From Elymus sibiricus (taxonomy: Eukaryota; Streptophyta; Magnoliopsida; Poales; Poaceae), in NCBI GenBank assembly GCA_039707655.1, contig CM077665.1, positions 84,631,954 to 84,695,953 of the forward strand: 64,000 bases of DNA, in the 5' to 3' direction. This document shows, piece after piece, positions 22,412 to 32,641 of the stretch (positions are counted from its first letter, which is position 1; every line of letters starts with the position of its first letter). Under the pieces are notes generated by a model that searched no databases, was not told the DNA's origin, and saw nothing but the letters and a program-made list of their open reading frames with translations. The translations under genes and the position numbers were made by a program.

Positions 22412-22591
22412 CTATGTTTGCCGGAATGTCGTTTCCCAGCAAATCCCGGCACTCGATATGCCTACTTTCTAGCACAAGTCATGCCAAAATTCATGGAAAA
22501 TTTCGGCATGACCTTTGCTAAAAAGTGGACATATCGAGCGCCTGAAATTCACCAGAACGGAAATGAATCAACATTCCGGCAAAACATAGGC
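22412..22591. repeat. 180-bp imperfect palindrome upstream of second CACTA gene
   Basis: The left arm (CTATGTTTGCCGGAATGT ... CTCGATATG ... AGTCATGCCAAAATT) is matched by the reverse complement of the right arm (AAATTTCGGCATGACC ... CATATCGAG ... ACATTCCGGCAAAACATAG), about 85% with a few gaps and a CATGG centre. It lies just upstream of the first coding exon, probably in a leader intron: a donor-like CTCT/GTAAGC is near 23008 and an acceptor-like ATCATAG just before the ATG. Confidence 0.75.
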
Positions 22592-22635
22592 CACTCAGAT
22601 CATTTACCCTGCACATAATCATCATTTTCCAAATA

Positions 22636-22736
22636 TGACATTTCCAAAACATCACATGTCCAAATATGACATGTCCAAATTCCAAATATGACATGTCCAA
22701 ATCACATGTCCACATATCACATGTCCACTTCAAATT
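22636..22736. repeat. ACATGTCC short repeats
   Basis: Five ACATGTCCA copies and one diverged copy in about 100 AT-rich bases, with CAAATATG spacers. Downstream, 22800-22980 holds three CTAGGGTTCATA copies and AT-rich filler. Both sets lie in the probable leader intron of the second gene. Function unknown. Confidence 0.6.
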
Positions 22737-22998
22737 TGCATATAAAAGGAAGAAAAATATAGAACTTGAAGAAAAATGCAAGTTAAATTTCTGTCCTAAT
22801 TTGACGAAGAACCTAATTAACCTACTGCCCTAACTAACTAGGGTTCATACTAACTAGGGTTCATAATATAGCCAAATTAACCTACTAGTTTGATAACTAG
22901 GGTTCATAACTAAATAGATAACCTAATTAACCTACTTCCCTAACTAAAACCTAAGTAAATTAACAGAAGAACCCTAGCTAGCAGAGAGAGGAGGAGCG

Positions 22999-23335
22999 GT
23001 GGGGGGCTTACAGAGGGTGCAGGGGCGAGGAGGCAGGCCCGATGACGGCCGAGGTTGGGAGGGGAGGAAGCAGAGGAGGGAGGCGTGGCCCCGGGGTCGG
23101 GGGCGAGCGTCGGGGTCGGGGGCGACTGCCGGGGTCGGGGGCGAGCGCCGGGGTCGGGAGCGAGGGCAGGACTCCGGCGAGGTCGAGGGCGAGGGAAGGG
23201 CTCCGGCGCTTGAGGCAGGGGCGCGGCGAGGTCGAGGGCGAGACGGGCTCCGGCGGCGACGAGGGGGGAGAAGAGAGAGTGGGAATTTGGGGGAAGAAGC
23301 AGAGGCGGGAAGCAGATTTGGGGGTTAAGTCAACA
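22999..23335 (-). other. GC-rich leader region of second CACTA gene
   Basis: About 330 bases of very high GC content with a tandem GGGGTCGGGGGCGAG-type repeat (23091-23180, four degenerate units of about 24 bp). On the gene's strand it is C-rich and ends at a possible splice donor CTCT/GTAAGC near 23008, so I read it as promoter/first leader exon. The plus-strand ORFs here (109 and 98 aa, almost only Gly, Arg and Glu) are composition artefacts. Confidence 0.5.
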
Positions 23336-23520
23336 TAGCAGTAGCGCGTTTCCTAAAAACGCGCTATAGCTAAGTTATCTATAGCGCGTTTCTCCAAGAA
23401 GCACTACTACTATCACAGGTAGCTATAGCGCATTTCTCCAAACGGCGCTACTGCTATTTCGACTAGCTATAGCTCTTTTTCGGAAAAGCGCTACTGCTAT
23501 AACCAGTACCTATAGCAGTT
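23336..23520. repeat. Internal copy of CACTA subterminal repeats
   Basis: Starts AGCAGTAGCGCG and continues with GCGCTATAGC and GCGCTACTGCTAT units in both orientations, as at the element's ends. It lies in the middle of the transposon, between the two large genes. 23521-23786 is T-rich, then trailer of the transposase gene. Confidence 0.8.
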
Positions 23521-23786
23521 TTCCTGTTTGTATCTTCTATTGTCTTTTCCTTTATTTTCTCTTCCTTTTCTTTTCTACTTTTTCTTTTCCTTTTTTCCAA
23601 GAGCTGGAACGAAGGGAGGGTGATACAATGTATATAACTAAGGCGATATATATTGCATCATTTGACGGTTAAGTATGTATACAAAATAGGAACATATAGA
23701 TTACATCATTTGACCCATGCATAACGGTTAAGTGTGTACACAAAATAGGAACATATATATTACATCATTTGACTGATAACGGTTCC

Positions 23787-26700
23787 TCAGTGTCGACATT
23801 TTCGTTTTTGAGTGAGCTTCTTTCCCTTCTTGTTCGTTGAAGAATAATTGAGCCCCTCATTGTGACTTTTCCTTTTCCATGGAGTACGATCTTTCTTAGG
23901 TAATGTAGTATTGATTCTTCTTTTGACGTATACTTCATCGTCATCGTCATCTTCCCTCATTGGGTTGCCGTACTGGTCGTAGTCTTCCTCGTTGGCGACT
24001 CCATCCATTCCAATGATGTTCCTTTTGCCTCTCCTCACGACAACACGGCTGGGATTGCACGGGTCGGTTATGAAGAAGCATTGTGTCACGTGCTTAGCGT
24101 GTACCCATGGCTCGTTTTTTGCGATAGCGTTCACGGTACCGCTCTTGGCGTCGGGTATAGTCATGGTAGTGAAATACCGGTTTTCTCTTTCGACATTCTT
24201 AGCCCATCTGACACGGAACATCGTCGCGTTGTGCAGTCCAGAGTAGTCAAGCTCCCAGATCTCCTCGACCCTTCCGTAAAATCTCTCAGTTGCGTCGTTG
24301 TCGCTGTCGGTCATGCATTCCATCGTCACCCCTGAGTTCTGATCATCACTGCCCATATCTTTGGCCTCCGTGTAGAACGTGTATCCATTGATATCGTATG
24401 CCTGATAGGTGACGAGGTTGGGCGAGGGGCCATGTGCTAAGGCGTATATGAGCAATCGGTCCTTAGAGCCCTCTTCCGGGGGATTAGCAATAATATGCTC
24501 TTTGAACCAATGCAGGAAAGTGGAGTTGTGCTCTCTAGTAAGTTCGGCGTCCGTCCTGCATACCCCCCGGTCACGATACTTCTTTGCGATAGTTTCTTTG
24601 TGCAGTTCCGCGAAAGGATCTACCTGGTGTAGGTGTTGTAGCACTACCAAGTTTGCTATGACAAAGTCGTTGCGTCGATCTGAGTAGGCCACATGCAGTT
24701 CCCTGCGACCGTTGGAGTGACCTTCTCCTTCGAGCGTCCCATCGTGCATGTTAACGGGCAAACCAACACCAGGCGGCCGGTCTGCGCCATATAGAAAATT
24801 CTCGCAGAAAGAGATGCACTCTTGTGTCAGATAGCCCTGGACGATGCTTCCATCCGGACGGGACATGTTACGAACGAATCCTTTGATGATCCCATTCATC
24901 CTCTCAAACGGCATCATGTTGTGCAGGAATGACGGCCCCAGGTCTATTATGTCATCCACAATATGGACACACAGATGCACCATGACGTCAAAGAACGCGG
25001 GCGGGAAGTACATCTCAAGCTCACATAGTATGACAACGATCTCTTCCTGTAGCCTTCGGAGCTGCTTCACACTGATCGACTTTCGAGAGATGACGTCGAA
25101 AAAGTTGCAGAGACCAATAAGCATGTCACGGACGTGCTTGTCCATTATCCCTCTAAGGGCAACAGGTAGTATCTGCGTCATCATCACATGACAGTCATGG
25201 GACTTCATCCCGTTGAACCTTTTCTTCTTCGTGTCTAGATATCTGCTTATCTTGCCACAGTAACCGGAACTAACTTTGATTCCGGTAAGGCACTTGAAGA
25301 ATTGATCGATCTCAGCCGGACTTAAGGTGAAGCAAGAAGGGGGGCAATAATCCTCTTCCTTTAATTTTTTGCCCTTCTTCTCCCGCGCCTCTGTCTCCGT
25401 CTCTGTCTCCTCTGACTTTTTACGGGGCGGCATGTGCAGATCTGCCCTGATCTTCAAATCTTGCAAGTCTTTTCTTGCCTTCGGCCCATCCTTGGTCTTA
25501 TCCGGCATGTTCATCAGTGTCGCAAGCAAGCTCTCAAGGACATTCTTACAGATATGCATTTGATCAAGGCAATGAGGCGTGTCGAGTTTGTGCCAGTACT
25601 CCAAGTCCCAGAAAACAGACCTCGTCTTCCATACCTTCAGCAGCGGCTCCGGCGCCTTTTTCATCGTCTTTCCCGGCGCGGGGCACTGTTCCCAATTTTT
25701 CAACAGCTCATCGATTTCGGCGCCGCTCCGCTTACGTGGAGGTCCTCGATGCTCAGCCTCACCATTGAATAGATCTCCACGGTTTCTCCACGGGTCATCC
25801 TTCTCGAGCCATCTTCGATGCCCCATGTACACGATTTTCCCAGACCCGCCATCTTTCCTTGACGTTAGCTGCTGAGACGTCGTATCATCCATGCACCGCG
25901 TGCATCCGCAATATCCATGGCACACCTATCCTGCGACATATCCGTAACCGAGATAGTCGTGCACCGTCATGATCAACGCGGCTCTCATATAGAAATACTC
26001 GCCTTTGCTGGCGTCCCATGTCTTGGCCGGTGTTTTCCATAACGTGTCTAACTCCTCTTGAAGTAGCCCGAGATACAGATTAATATTATTTCCCGGTTGT
26101 TTCGGCCCTTGAATCAGCATGCTCATGTGTATGTACTTCGACTTCATGCACAACCAGGGGGGAGGTTGTACATCCATACAAATACGGGCCATGTGCTATG
26201 GTTGGTGTTCTGGTTGCCAAACGGATTCATGCCATCGGTACACGTGCCGAGCACGATGTTCCTTGCATCACATGCAAAATACCGATATTCGCCGTTGAAC
26301 TCTCTCCACTGGCTTCCATCCACGACGTGTCTCAGCTTCGGATCATCTCCATCGCCGGGCTTCTTCCTCTCCGCGTGCCAGCGCATGAGCTTTGCTTCCT
26401 TGGGATCTACGAAATACCGCTAGAGACGGGGAGTGATCGGTAAGTACCATACAACTTTCTGGGGACATTTCTTCCCGGCCTTCTTGTATCGAGAAGCATT
26501 GCACACCGGATAGCTTGTTTTTTCCGCATGCTCCTTCCAATAAATTATGCAATCGTTGATGCATGCATGGTATCTAACATGCGGCAGATCAAGAGGGCAC
26601 ACGATCTTCTTGGCCTCATCCACACTAGTAGGACATAGATTCCCCGCGGGAAGAACATCCTTTAGGTACTTGAGAAGCTCATCGAGGCTAGTGTCGGTCC

Positions 26701-27350
26701 ATTTGTTTTTAGCCTTCGTCTTCAGGAGTTCGAGCGTGAAACTCAAGCGGGTCACCTCGGGATTGCAACCATGCATGATACAATGGAGTGTTCGAATCAA
26801 CCACCAGTTGCTGCAGCTTGGCCTCCTCTCTAGAAGCAGCTCTCTCAGTACTCGTCTCCTTGCGAAGCAGTGCTTGAACATGAGGGTCCCGCACGATTGA
26901 ACTTAGTACCGACGAATTCTGTGGCGTGGAGTCCACGTTTTCTCCGCCTCCATGTCCGGCCCCTTCTCCGCCGCCATGTCCGGCCCCTTCTTTGCCGCCA
27001 TGTCCGGCCCCTTCTCCGCCGCCATGCCCGGCCTCTTCCCCGCCACCATGTCCGGCCCCTTCTCCGCCGCCATTATCGATCATCTCTTCGTCTTGCCCCG
27101 TGTCGTCATTGCCTGCCCCGTCGGCGTCCTCAACATCATCATCCTCATCTTCAATTATCCACCGAGTATAGCCATCCATGAAACCAGTCATGAGCAGGTG
27201 TGCCATCACACGACCATCGTCATAGGGGTCGAGCCAAGCTCGTCCTTTGCATCTTCGACACGGACATAAAACCTCTGTCAGGTTATTTTCTTTCATGTCC
27301 TGCACCGACGACCGCAACCACCTGTCCACCACCGTTCCACTGACCATCAT
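23787..27350 (-). pseudogene. TNP2-type CACTA transposase
   Basis: From ATG 27350 (MMVSGTVVDRWL): a Transpos_assoc-like domain with LCPCRRCKGRAWLDPYD; an acidic stretch; a run of AGHGGGEG repeats; a Transposase_21 (PF02992) core with GTCTDGMNPFGNQNTNHSTWPV and YCGCTRCMDD; then DUF4218-like (PFERMNGIIKGFVRNMSRP) and DUF4216-like (CFFITDPCNPSRVVV) regions; and a basic tail. The enzyme would cut the CACTA ends. Four lesions are visible: a 4-bp CATG duplication frameshift near 26770, an in-frame TAG at 26422-26420, a one-base gain in a C run near 26160, and an in-frame TAG at 25928-25926. Both TAGs are best explained by CAG to TAG. An acceptor CCGTGCAG at 27364-27357 precedes the first coding exon shown, so an upstream exon may exist. 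Confidence 0.9.
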
Positions 27351-27415
27351 GAATGCCTGCACGGTAATATTAAACAAATTGATTATAAAAATGCATGGAT
27401 GCATCAAAGTCATAC

Positions 27416-27512
27416 AAAAATTCGGCATGACCTTCCCTAAAAATAGGACATATAGAGTTTGCCCGGAATTCGCCGAAACGGAAATAAATCGACATTTCGG
27501 CAAAACATAGGC
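27416..27512. repeat. Single arm of the palindromic module upstream of transposase
   Basis: AAATTCGGCATGACC ... GGACATATAGAG ... CGACATTTCGGCAAAACATAGG is homologous to the right arm of the palindrome at 22412-22591. It sits about 60 bases upstream of the acceptor of the first transposase coding exon. A trace of the other arm (AAGTCAT) precedes it. Confidence 0.7.
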
Positions 27513-28046
27513 AACTCACAAGCACAATTCGGCGGCAACTCATGCCACACACACAATTTCCATCATATCGCCCGATTATGTCATATCGCACACATACACA
27601 TATTTCCATTCTTGCAAAAGCATAAATTTTTAATCACCTATCTCGAGATCGAGCTATGTGATGATGATGTCGATAGGTGTCGCCACACACACCTATGGAA
27701 TGATCAAAAGTGGACAAAGCTCTTCTTGATAAGGCTATAGATCTAGTTAGGGAGGTACATAGGTCACTTCACTAAATGCTAGCTAGATCTACCTAGCTAG
27801 CTAGTTTGGGAGGAGACAAGTTCAACTAGTGGAGGGGGAAGGAAAAAGAGAAAGGAGATGCATTAATGGAGGTTGGTGTAGTTAGCTAGGAGTAATAAAG
27901 AGAGAGAAAGATAGGTAGAAGAAGGAGAGTAATGGGGGGAGAAGTAGTGAGGAAGAAGCAAAGTGAGGGAGAGAGGAGGTGGGAGCTAGGGGAAAGTGAG
28001 GAAGAGAGGAGGGCAGGGGGGAGGAAAAAGGTGGTATGGCTGCGGC
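27513..28046 (-). other. Leader/promoter region of transposase gene
   Basis: No ORF of meaning. 27830-28033 is nearly all purine on the plus strand (CT-rich on the gene's strand), a composition common in plant 5' leaders. The 60-aa ORF of Ser, Leu and Pro over it reflects this composition. The subterminal repeats start at 28047. Confidence 0.45.
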
Positions 28047-28433
28047 TTAGCAGTAGCGCTGGGTGCAAAACGCGCTGCTACTAATAAGATAGCAGTAGCG
28101 TTCGTCTGTTACACGCGCTACTGCTAAACCTAGCATGGCGGGAACGGTCGGGAACGGTCGGTAAATTTTAGTAGTAGCGAGTTGAAAAAAAAGCACGCTA
28201 CTACTATCACATTAGCAGTAGCGCGGTTATCGTGGACGCGCTACTGCTAAACCTAGCGTGGCGGGAACGGTCGGTCAATTTTAGTAGCAGCATGGTTCTA
28301 CCGAGCCGCGCTACTGCTAAGTTAGTACCAGTAGCGCCTGTCTTTATACCGCGCTACTGCTAATTAGCAGTAGCGCCCCATCCTGTCCCGCGCTGCTGCT
28401 AAGATTCTGTGTATAAGGTTTTCCCTAGTAGTG
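28047..28433. repeat. CACTA right terminal and subterminal repeat array
   Basis: AGCAGTAGCGC and its inverse (GCGCTACTGCTAA) repeat about a dozen times, with two longer direct repeats containing CTAGCGTGGCGGGAACGGTCGGT (28128-28165 and 28251-28280). It ends in the 15-bp TIR. Confidence 0.85.
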
Positions 28434-28436
28434 ATT

Positions 28437-29266
28437 ACTTATAACAAGACTTATCCCATGTCCTCAGGAACAAACGTAACTACTCACAAAGCATATTCAT
28501 GTTCATAATCAGAGGAGTATTAATATCATTAAGGATCTAAACATATGATCTTCCACCAAGTAAACCTACTAGCATCAACTACAAGGAGTAATCAACACTA
28601 CTAGCAACCCACAGGTACCAATCTGAGGTGCTGAGACAAAGATCGGATACAAGAGATGAACTAGGGTTTGGAAAGGAGATGGTGCTGGTGAAGATGTTGA
28701 TGGAGATTGACCCCCTCTCGATGAGAGGATCGTTGGTGATGACGATGGCTTCGATTTTCCCCTCCGGGAGGGAGGTTTCCCCGGCAGAACAGCTCCACCG
28801 GAGCCCTAGATTGGTTCTGCCCAAGTTCCGCCTCGAGACGGCGGCGCTTCGCCCCGAAAGCTCTGATATGATTTTTTCCAGGTCAAAACCCTCCATATAG
28901 CAGAAGATGGGCACCGGAGGCCTGCCAGGTGGGCCACAAGCCACAGGGGCGTGCCCTGGGGGTAGGGCGCGCCCCCTGGCTTGTGACTGCCTGGTGGGTC
29001 CCCTGATGTATTTCTTTCGCACAATATTTTTTCTATGTTCCAAAATAATTCTCCGTAAGTTTTCAGGACTTTTGGAGTTGCGCAGAATAGGTATCTTAGA
29101 TTTGCTCCTTTTCCGGTCCAGAATTCCAGCCGCCGGCATTCTCCCTCTTCATGTAAACCTTGTAAAATAAGAGAGAAAAGGCATAAGTATTGTACCATAA
29201 AGTGTATTAACAGCCCATAATGCGATAAATATCGATATTAAAGCATGATGCAAAATGGATGTATCA
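28437..29266 (-). repeat. Gypsy 5' LTR, distal part
   Basis: 830 bp homologous to 8812-9641, ending GATGTATCA at 29266. With 16911-17602 it restores a 1522-bp LTR. It contains the GC-rich palindrome copy at 28934-28985. Confidence 0.9.
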
Positions 29267-29271
29267 GTATG

Positions 29272-29698
29272 CTATGCCATGATAATTAATATTGCTCTAA
29301 TAAACAATGCATGCTTGAATGCCATGGATTGCTTTGCTTGGTGTATATGTTAGTTTGGTTTGCTTGCGAGTACATTCAAAAGTACTCAGCGGCCTTTAAC
29401 ATGGCCAGGTTCACATAAGGATCCATCGTTCGTCGTCGAGGAGCTGGAGCGTTCGCGGGCTAGAAGAGTAACCTAGTCAGATCCCTGTGGATTGGAGCCG
29501 CACCAAGACCATGCTGCCTTAGATAGAGCCTTTCCGCTGCCATCACCTCTTGTATCATATCATGTAAGACATATATATCCATTAATAGAAATGCATGTGT
29601 TCATGATACTTGTTGTAAACGCGCATGCCAGAGTGATTTCCTGGGCTAGTATGCGTGGCGACCGTCTGGCTACAGTGGTAATCAGGCAGGGCGCCACA
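29272..29698 (+). repeat. LARD 5' LTR, second part
   Basis: The last 427 bp of the 5' LTR after the Gypsy insertion, ending GGGCGCCACA at 29698. Homologous to the end of the 3' LTR (44112-44539). Confidence 0.85.
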
Positions 29699-29703
29699 AC
29701 GAA

Positions 29704-29716
29704 TGGTATCAGAGCC
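29704..29716 (+). other. Primer binding site, initiator-Met type
   Basis: TGGTATCAGAGCC lies 5 bases inside the 5' LTR end. It is the standard plant tRNA-iMet PBS core. Confidence 0.85.
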
Positions 29717-32641
29717 AGGCTGACCATAGGTTACCCTAGCTAGACTTCACTGTCTTGTGTTCAGTAGAAAGCCCAGATGGATTTCAGCCATCTTTGCCAC
29801 CTGGCACGGCTACTATTGATCATAAGGCAACCCCATAGGTCTTTGGCTCCATCAGACCCCAACTCTCATGGCCCTTGCCTCCGATGTGAAATGCTCGCAC
29901 CTGGCAACGACCCGTGAGCCCTGAAACCCCTAGGTAAACTAGATACCCTTCCCCTGCTTGCTAGCCATGGCATTTCTCTTCTTGCTCTAGTTTCCTTTGG
30001 GAAACGCTTATAAACTCTATCTCTTCCCCCAGCAACCTTAGGATCGTTGACTAAGCCACTTTGGCTATGGTCCTGCGTCGAGTGTGATGCTCCCTAAGGA
30101 AGTAGTAGGAGCTTGACACCAGTGCTTCCAGGACCATTGTGTGGTTTCGCTTCTAAATCCTTAGAGAGGTGCATCGAGTGCGCTATGCTAGTTATACTAG
30201 TGAATCTTCGGCCATGTGTGTAAGGTCCGCAAAATTTGGGCTTTATCTGATTTTTGGTTTTTCGCGGTTCTTGTTTCTTTTGTCGATTCCGTCTCTCTGC
30301 TCCGACTGGATCCATCCGCAAGAGTTGCCTAAGAAGATCAGCATGCAACTGGGATAATACCCAATAATCCCAACCAGCAAGAGTCCTGTCCAGCCAACTG
30401 CCGGATATTCAGAACATTACCACCGGATCTGTCAAGAATGAAGAATGGGTCCGAAGCAGAATCCGTGTGCAACAGACAAGGCCAGAATATACCTGAAAGA
30501 GTTTGCCTCAGAACAAATCACGCCTAAGGAATAGGCAGATGAGCTACTAAGAATGAATATCAGTAAGGACAAATTATTCTATCCGCAATATAGGGATTAT
30601 TTCAGTCAGTAAAGTGAACCCTGAGTCTTCTCTCAATGGACCCAAGAATCATCTATTACCCACCGAAGACATATTTCAAGGATGTGGATGTGCCGAGAAC
30701 ACAAAAAAATTTCGGTATGTTGGTACGAATTTCAAAGCATATCTTGGAATTCACCGATGCAAATACAAAATTTTCTGGGCACGGTGAACAAGGTTCGCAA
30801 GGAATATGGATAAGTTCACGGTTGTCCGAATCAAGGAGCACCTAACATGCCTAGAAGCTCAGCTGAATCAAATGGAATTATCCGCCGACTATGTACTACC
30901 GGCAACATATGGTATTCAGGATTAATTGTGAACATGAAGCCTGCATTAGTTGTGCAACCTTTGCAGCAACAATGATCAGACCAACAGAAGACAAGCGATG
31001 TGCGCGACCATCGGAATATCTTCAGTCAAGGTATGGCCTAAACCAAGTTTGGCTTCGCTATGGGTAAAATTTCGGATACCTCGGAAGGAAGCCAAAATTA
31101 GCCATAGATCCGACTGCGTACACAAGGCTTCTGGCATAAGGAACCCAGCCTTCCTCCGCAAGATACCAGACTGCCAATCTTCCTCGGTACACCACTTGGT
31201 GAGAAAATCTTCTGGGATACGGCACTCCCATCTTCCACAGCGTGCTACCACGGAAAACTTCCGGCATAAGGCACCCGACCTTCCGTAGTAAGCCACATGA
31301 AGGAAAGCTTCTGAGGTACGATACCCAGCCTTCTACGGCACACTACCTTAGCAGAAGCTTCAAGCATAAGAAATTCAGTATTCTTCAACACGCCATCGTG
31401 CCTACAACAAGCTTGTCAGGAGCACGAACTAGTCTGGACACACATCCGCCTCAGAACTCAGTGGTTATGAAAGGATATGTTGTGAGCATGCAGTCCAGTG
31501 GATCAGTTCATGCGAGCCACTCATCGGGAATGACTGTGTTCAGGGAAACATTGGCCCTATACTTCAAAGAAGAATATGAGCACATCAACCCCTACGAGAT
31601 ATGCAAGAGTAAGTTGTAAAATCAAGCCCGATAAACCGGGAAAACAATCAAGGAGCCGTATTGGCAGGTCATTACAGGTCCATCAAAGGAACCCTCAAGA
31701 ACAAGGAAGTGGTGTACAAACAACCACCGTGACGGTCAACAAGATGCAATTTCACGAATAGGGGATATTGATAATACTTGTCAGACTCTTGCATATACGG
31801 CCACAACAATGCAGTAAGCATGCCGCACTCATCATGAATACGGGCCATTAACCAAGATAAGAGGCTATACTCCGAGAGATACACCGGATGATAGCGATAC
31901 TATGCTCAGCTCAGTGGTCATAGCAAGGACTACAGAAGCTATATATGACAGAAACCTCTCCATGAGTGACAGAGTTTGAAACAGGACATTCAGATAGAAT
32001 GACTCCAAGCACATCAGCATCAACAACTCGTAGATATCATGACATCATTGGAATAAGAGATTACTGTCTATGATTACCCTGTGATCATACCTGACATTTC
32101 AGTTGGGGATATAGCAGCAATAGCTCGGTCATGTTGTTCCTTGAATTATGGGTCACCTAAGGACAAAGTCAGGATGCCGAAGACAAAAGGAAACATCATA
32201 ATGGAACCCACAGCCAGACTGAGCATTCTAACACGGCAAAAAGGAAAGCCACCCCACTCCCTCGAGGCCATACGAGCATGTGAGCCTGGTACCAGAAAAA
32301 GAAGGCCTTGCCCATGACAGTCAAGGTACGAAGCATAGCAATAAAACCCGAAGCAGTTACTTCCAGGCCATGGAAACCAAGCTGTTTGTTGGTATTACAC
32401 GCTACCCCACCCAACAATACCACTACCAGGACAAAAGGTACACCCGACAGGATAGAGAAGGATTCAAGGAAGTGGTGTGCAGAGACAACACATGATCCCT
32501 CAGAAGAGGCAGTTAAAGGGGTCAGTAAACCGACGAAGACAGGACAACTGATGGATCCAAGTCGCACACAGGTAAGTCCCCCTTCACCGGGAGGTAAGCC
32601 CGGAAATCTCGAGGACGAGACTTTCTTAAGGGGGGTAGGTT
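29717..32641 (+). other. LARD internal domain without long ORF
   Basis: 2.9 kb with many stops in all frames; the longest ORFs are about 125 codons and show no recognisable domain. 31122-31395 holds degenerate 50-60 bp repeats. Near the end, GGAGGTAAGCCCGGAAATCTCGAGGACGAGAC and a reading of NLEDETFLRG resemble the 3' end of chromovirus polyproteins. A polypurine tract (AAGGGGGGTAGG, 32628-32639) precedes the 3' LTR. The likely role is an RNA carrying cis signals for mobilisation by another element. Confidence 0.65.
31122..31395 (+). repeat. Degenerate ~55-bp tandem repeats in LARD interior
   Basis: About five units sharing GCTTCTGGCATAAGG-like starts and CCAGCCTTCC-like middles: 31122, 31207, 31255, 31302 and 31349. 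The units diverge by 25-40% by eye, so the array is old. Confidence 0.6.

Larger units (their letters stand above)
17603..28433 (-). mobile_element. CACTA (En/Spm) DNA transposon
   Basis: 10,831 bp with perfect 15-bp terminal inverted repeats, CACTACTAGGGAAAA (17603-17617) and TTTTCCCTAGTAGTG (28419-28433), and the 3-bp duplication ATT (17600-17602 and 28434-28436). Subterminal AGCAGTAGCGCG-type repeats occur at both ends and also internally (23336-23520). All three genes are on the minus strand: a TNP2-type transposase, a multi-exon second gene and a small hybrid-binding ORF. The two large genes carry nonsense mutations and frameshifts, so the copy is non-autonomous now. The terminal sequence resembles the Caspar/Jorge groups of Triticeae; I cannot decide between them. 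Confidence 0.95.
8119..29266 (-). mobile_element. Gypsy retrotransposon (tRNA-Asp-primed, Sabrina-like LTR)
   Basis: Flanked by the 5-bp duplication GTATG (8114-8118 and 29267-29271). On the minus strand the element starts TGATACATCC at 29266 and ends GGTCATCA at 8119. It has a tRNA-Asp-type PBS (16882-16899), gag, protease-RT-RNase H-integrase, an extra ORF, and a polypurine tract next to the 3' LTR. Its 5' LTR (right side) is split by the CACTA 17603-28433. LTR divergence by eye is about 45-50 differences in 1523 bp, roughly 3%. The coding region has at least three frameshifts, so it is dead. The family name Sabrina is from memory and may be a sister family. Confidence 0.9.

Noticed and set aside
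22800..22980. CTAGGGTT repeats considered as telomere-like sequence
   Set aside because: Units are CTAGGGTTCATA with AT-rich spacers, not (TTTAGGG)n, and sit inside a CACTA.
22999..23338. Plus-strand 109- and 98-aa Gly/Arg-rich ORFs
   Set aside because: Low-complexity GC repeats in the leader region of a minus-strand gene, open by composition in several frames.
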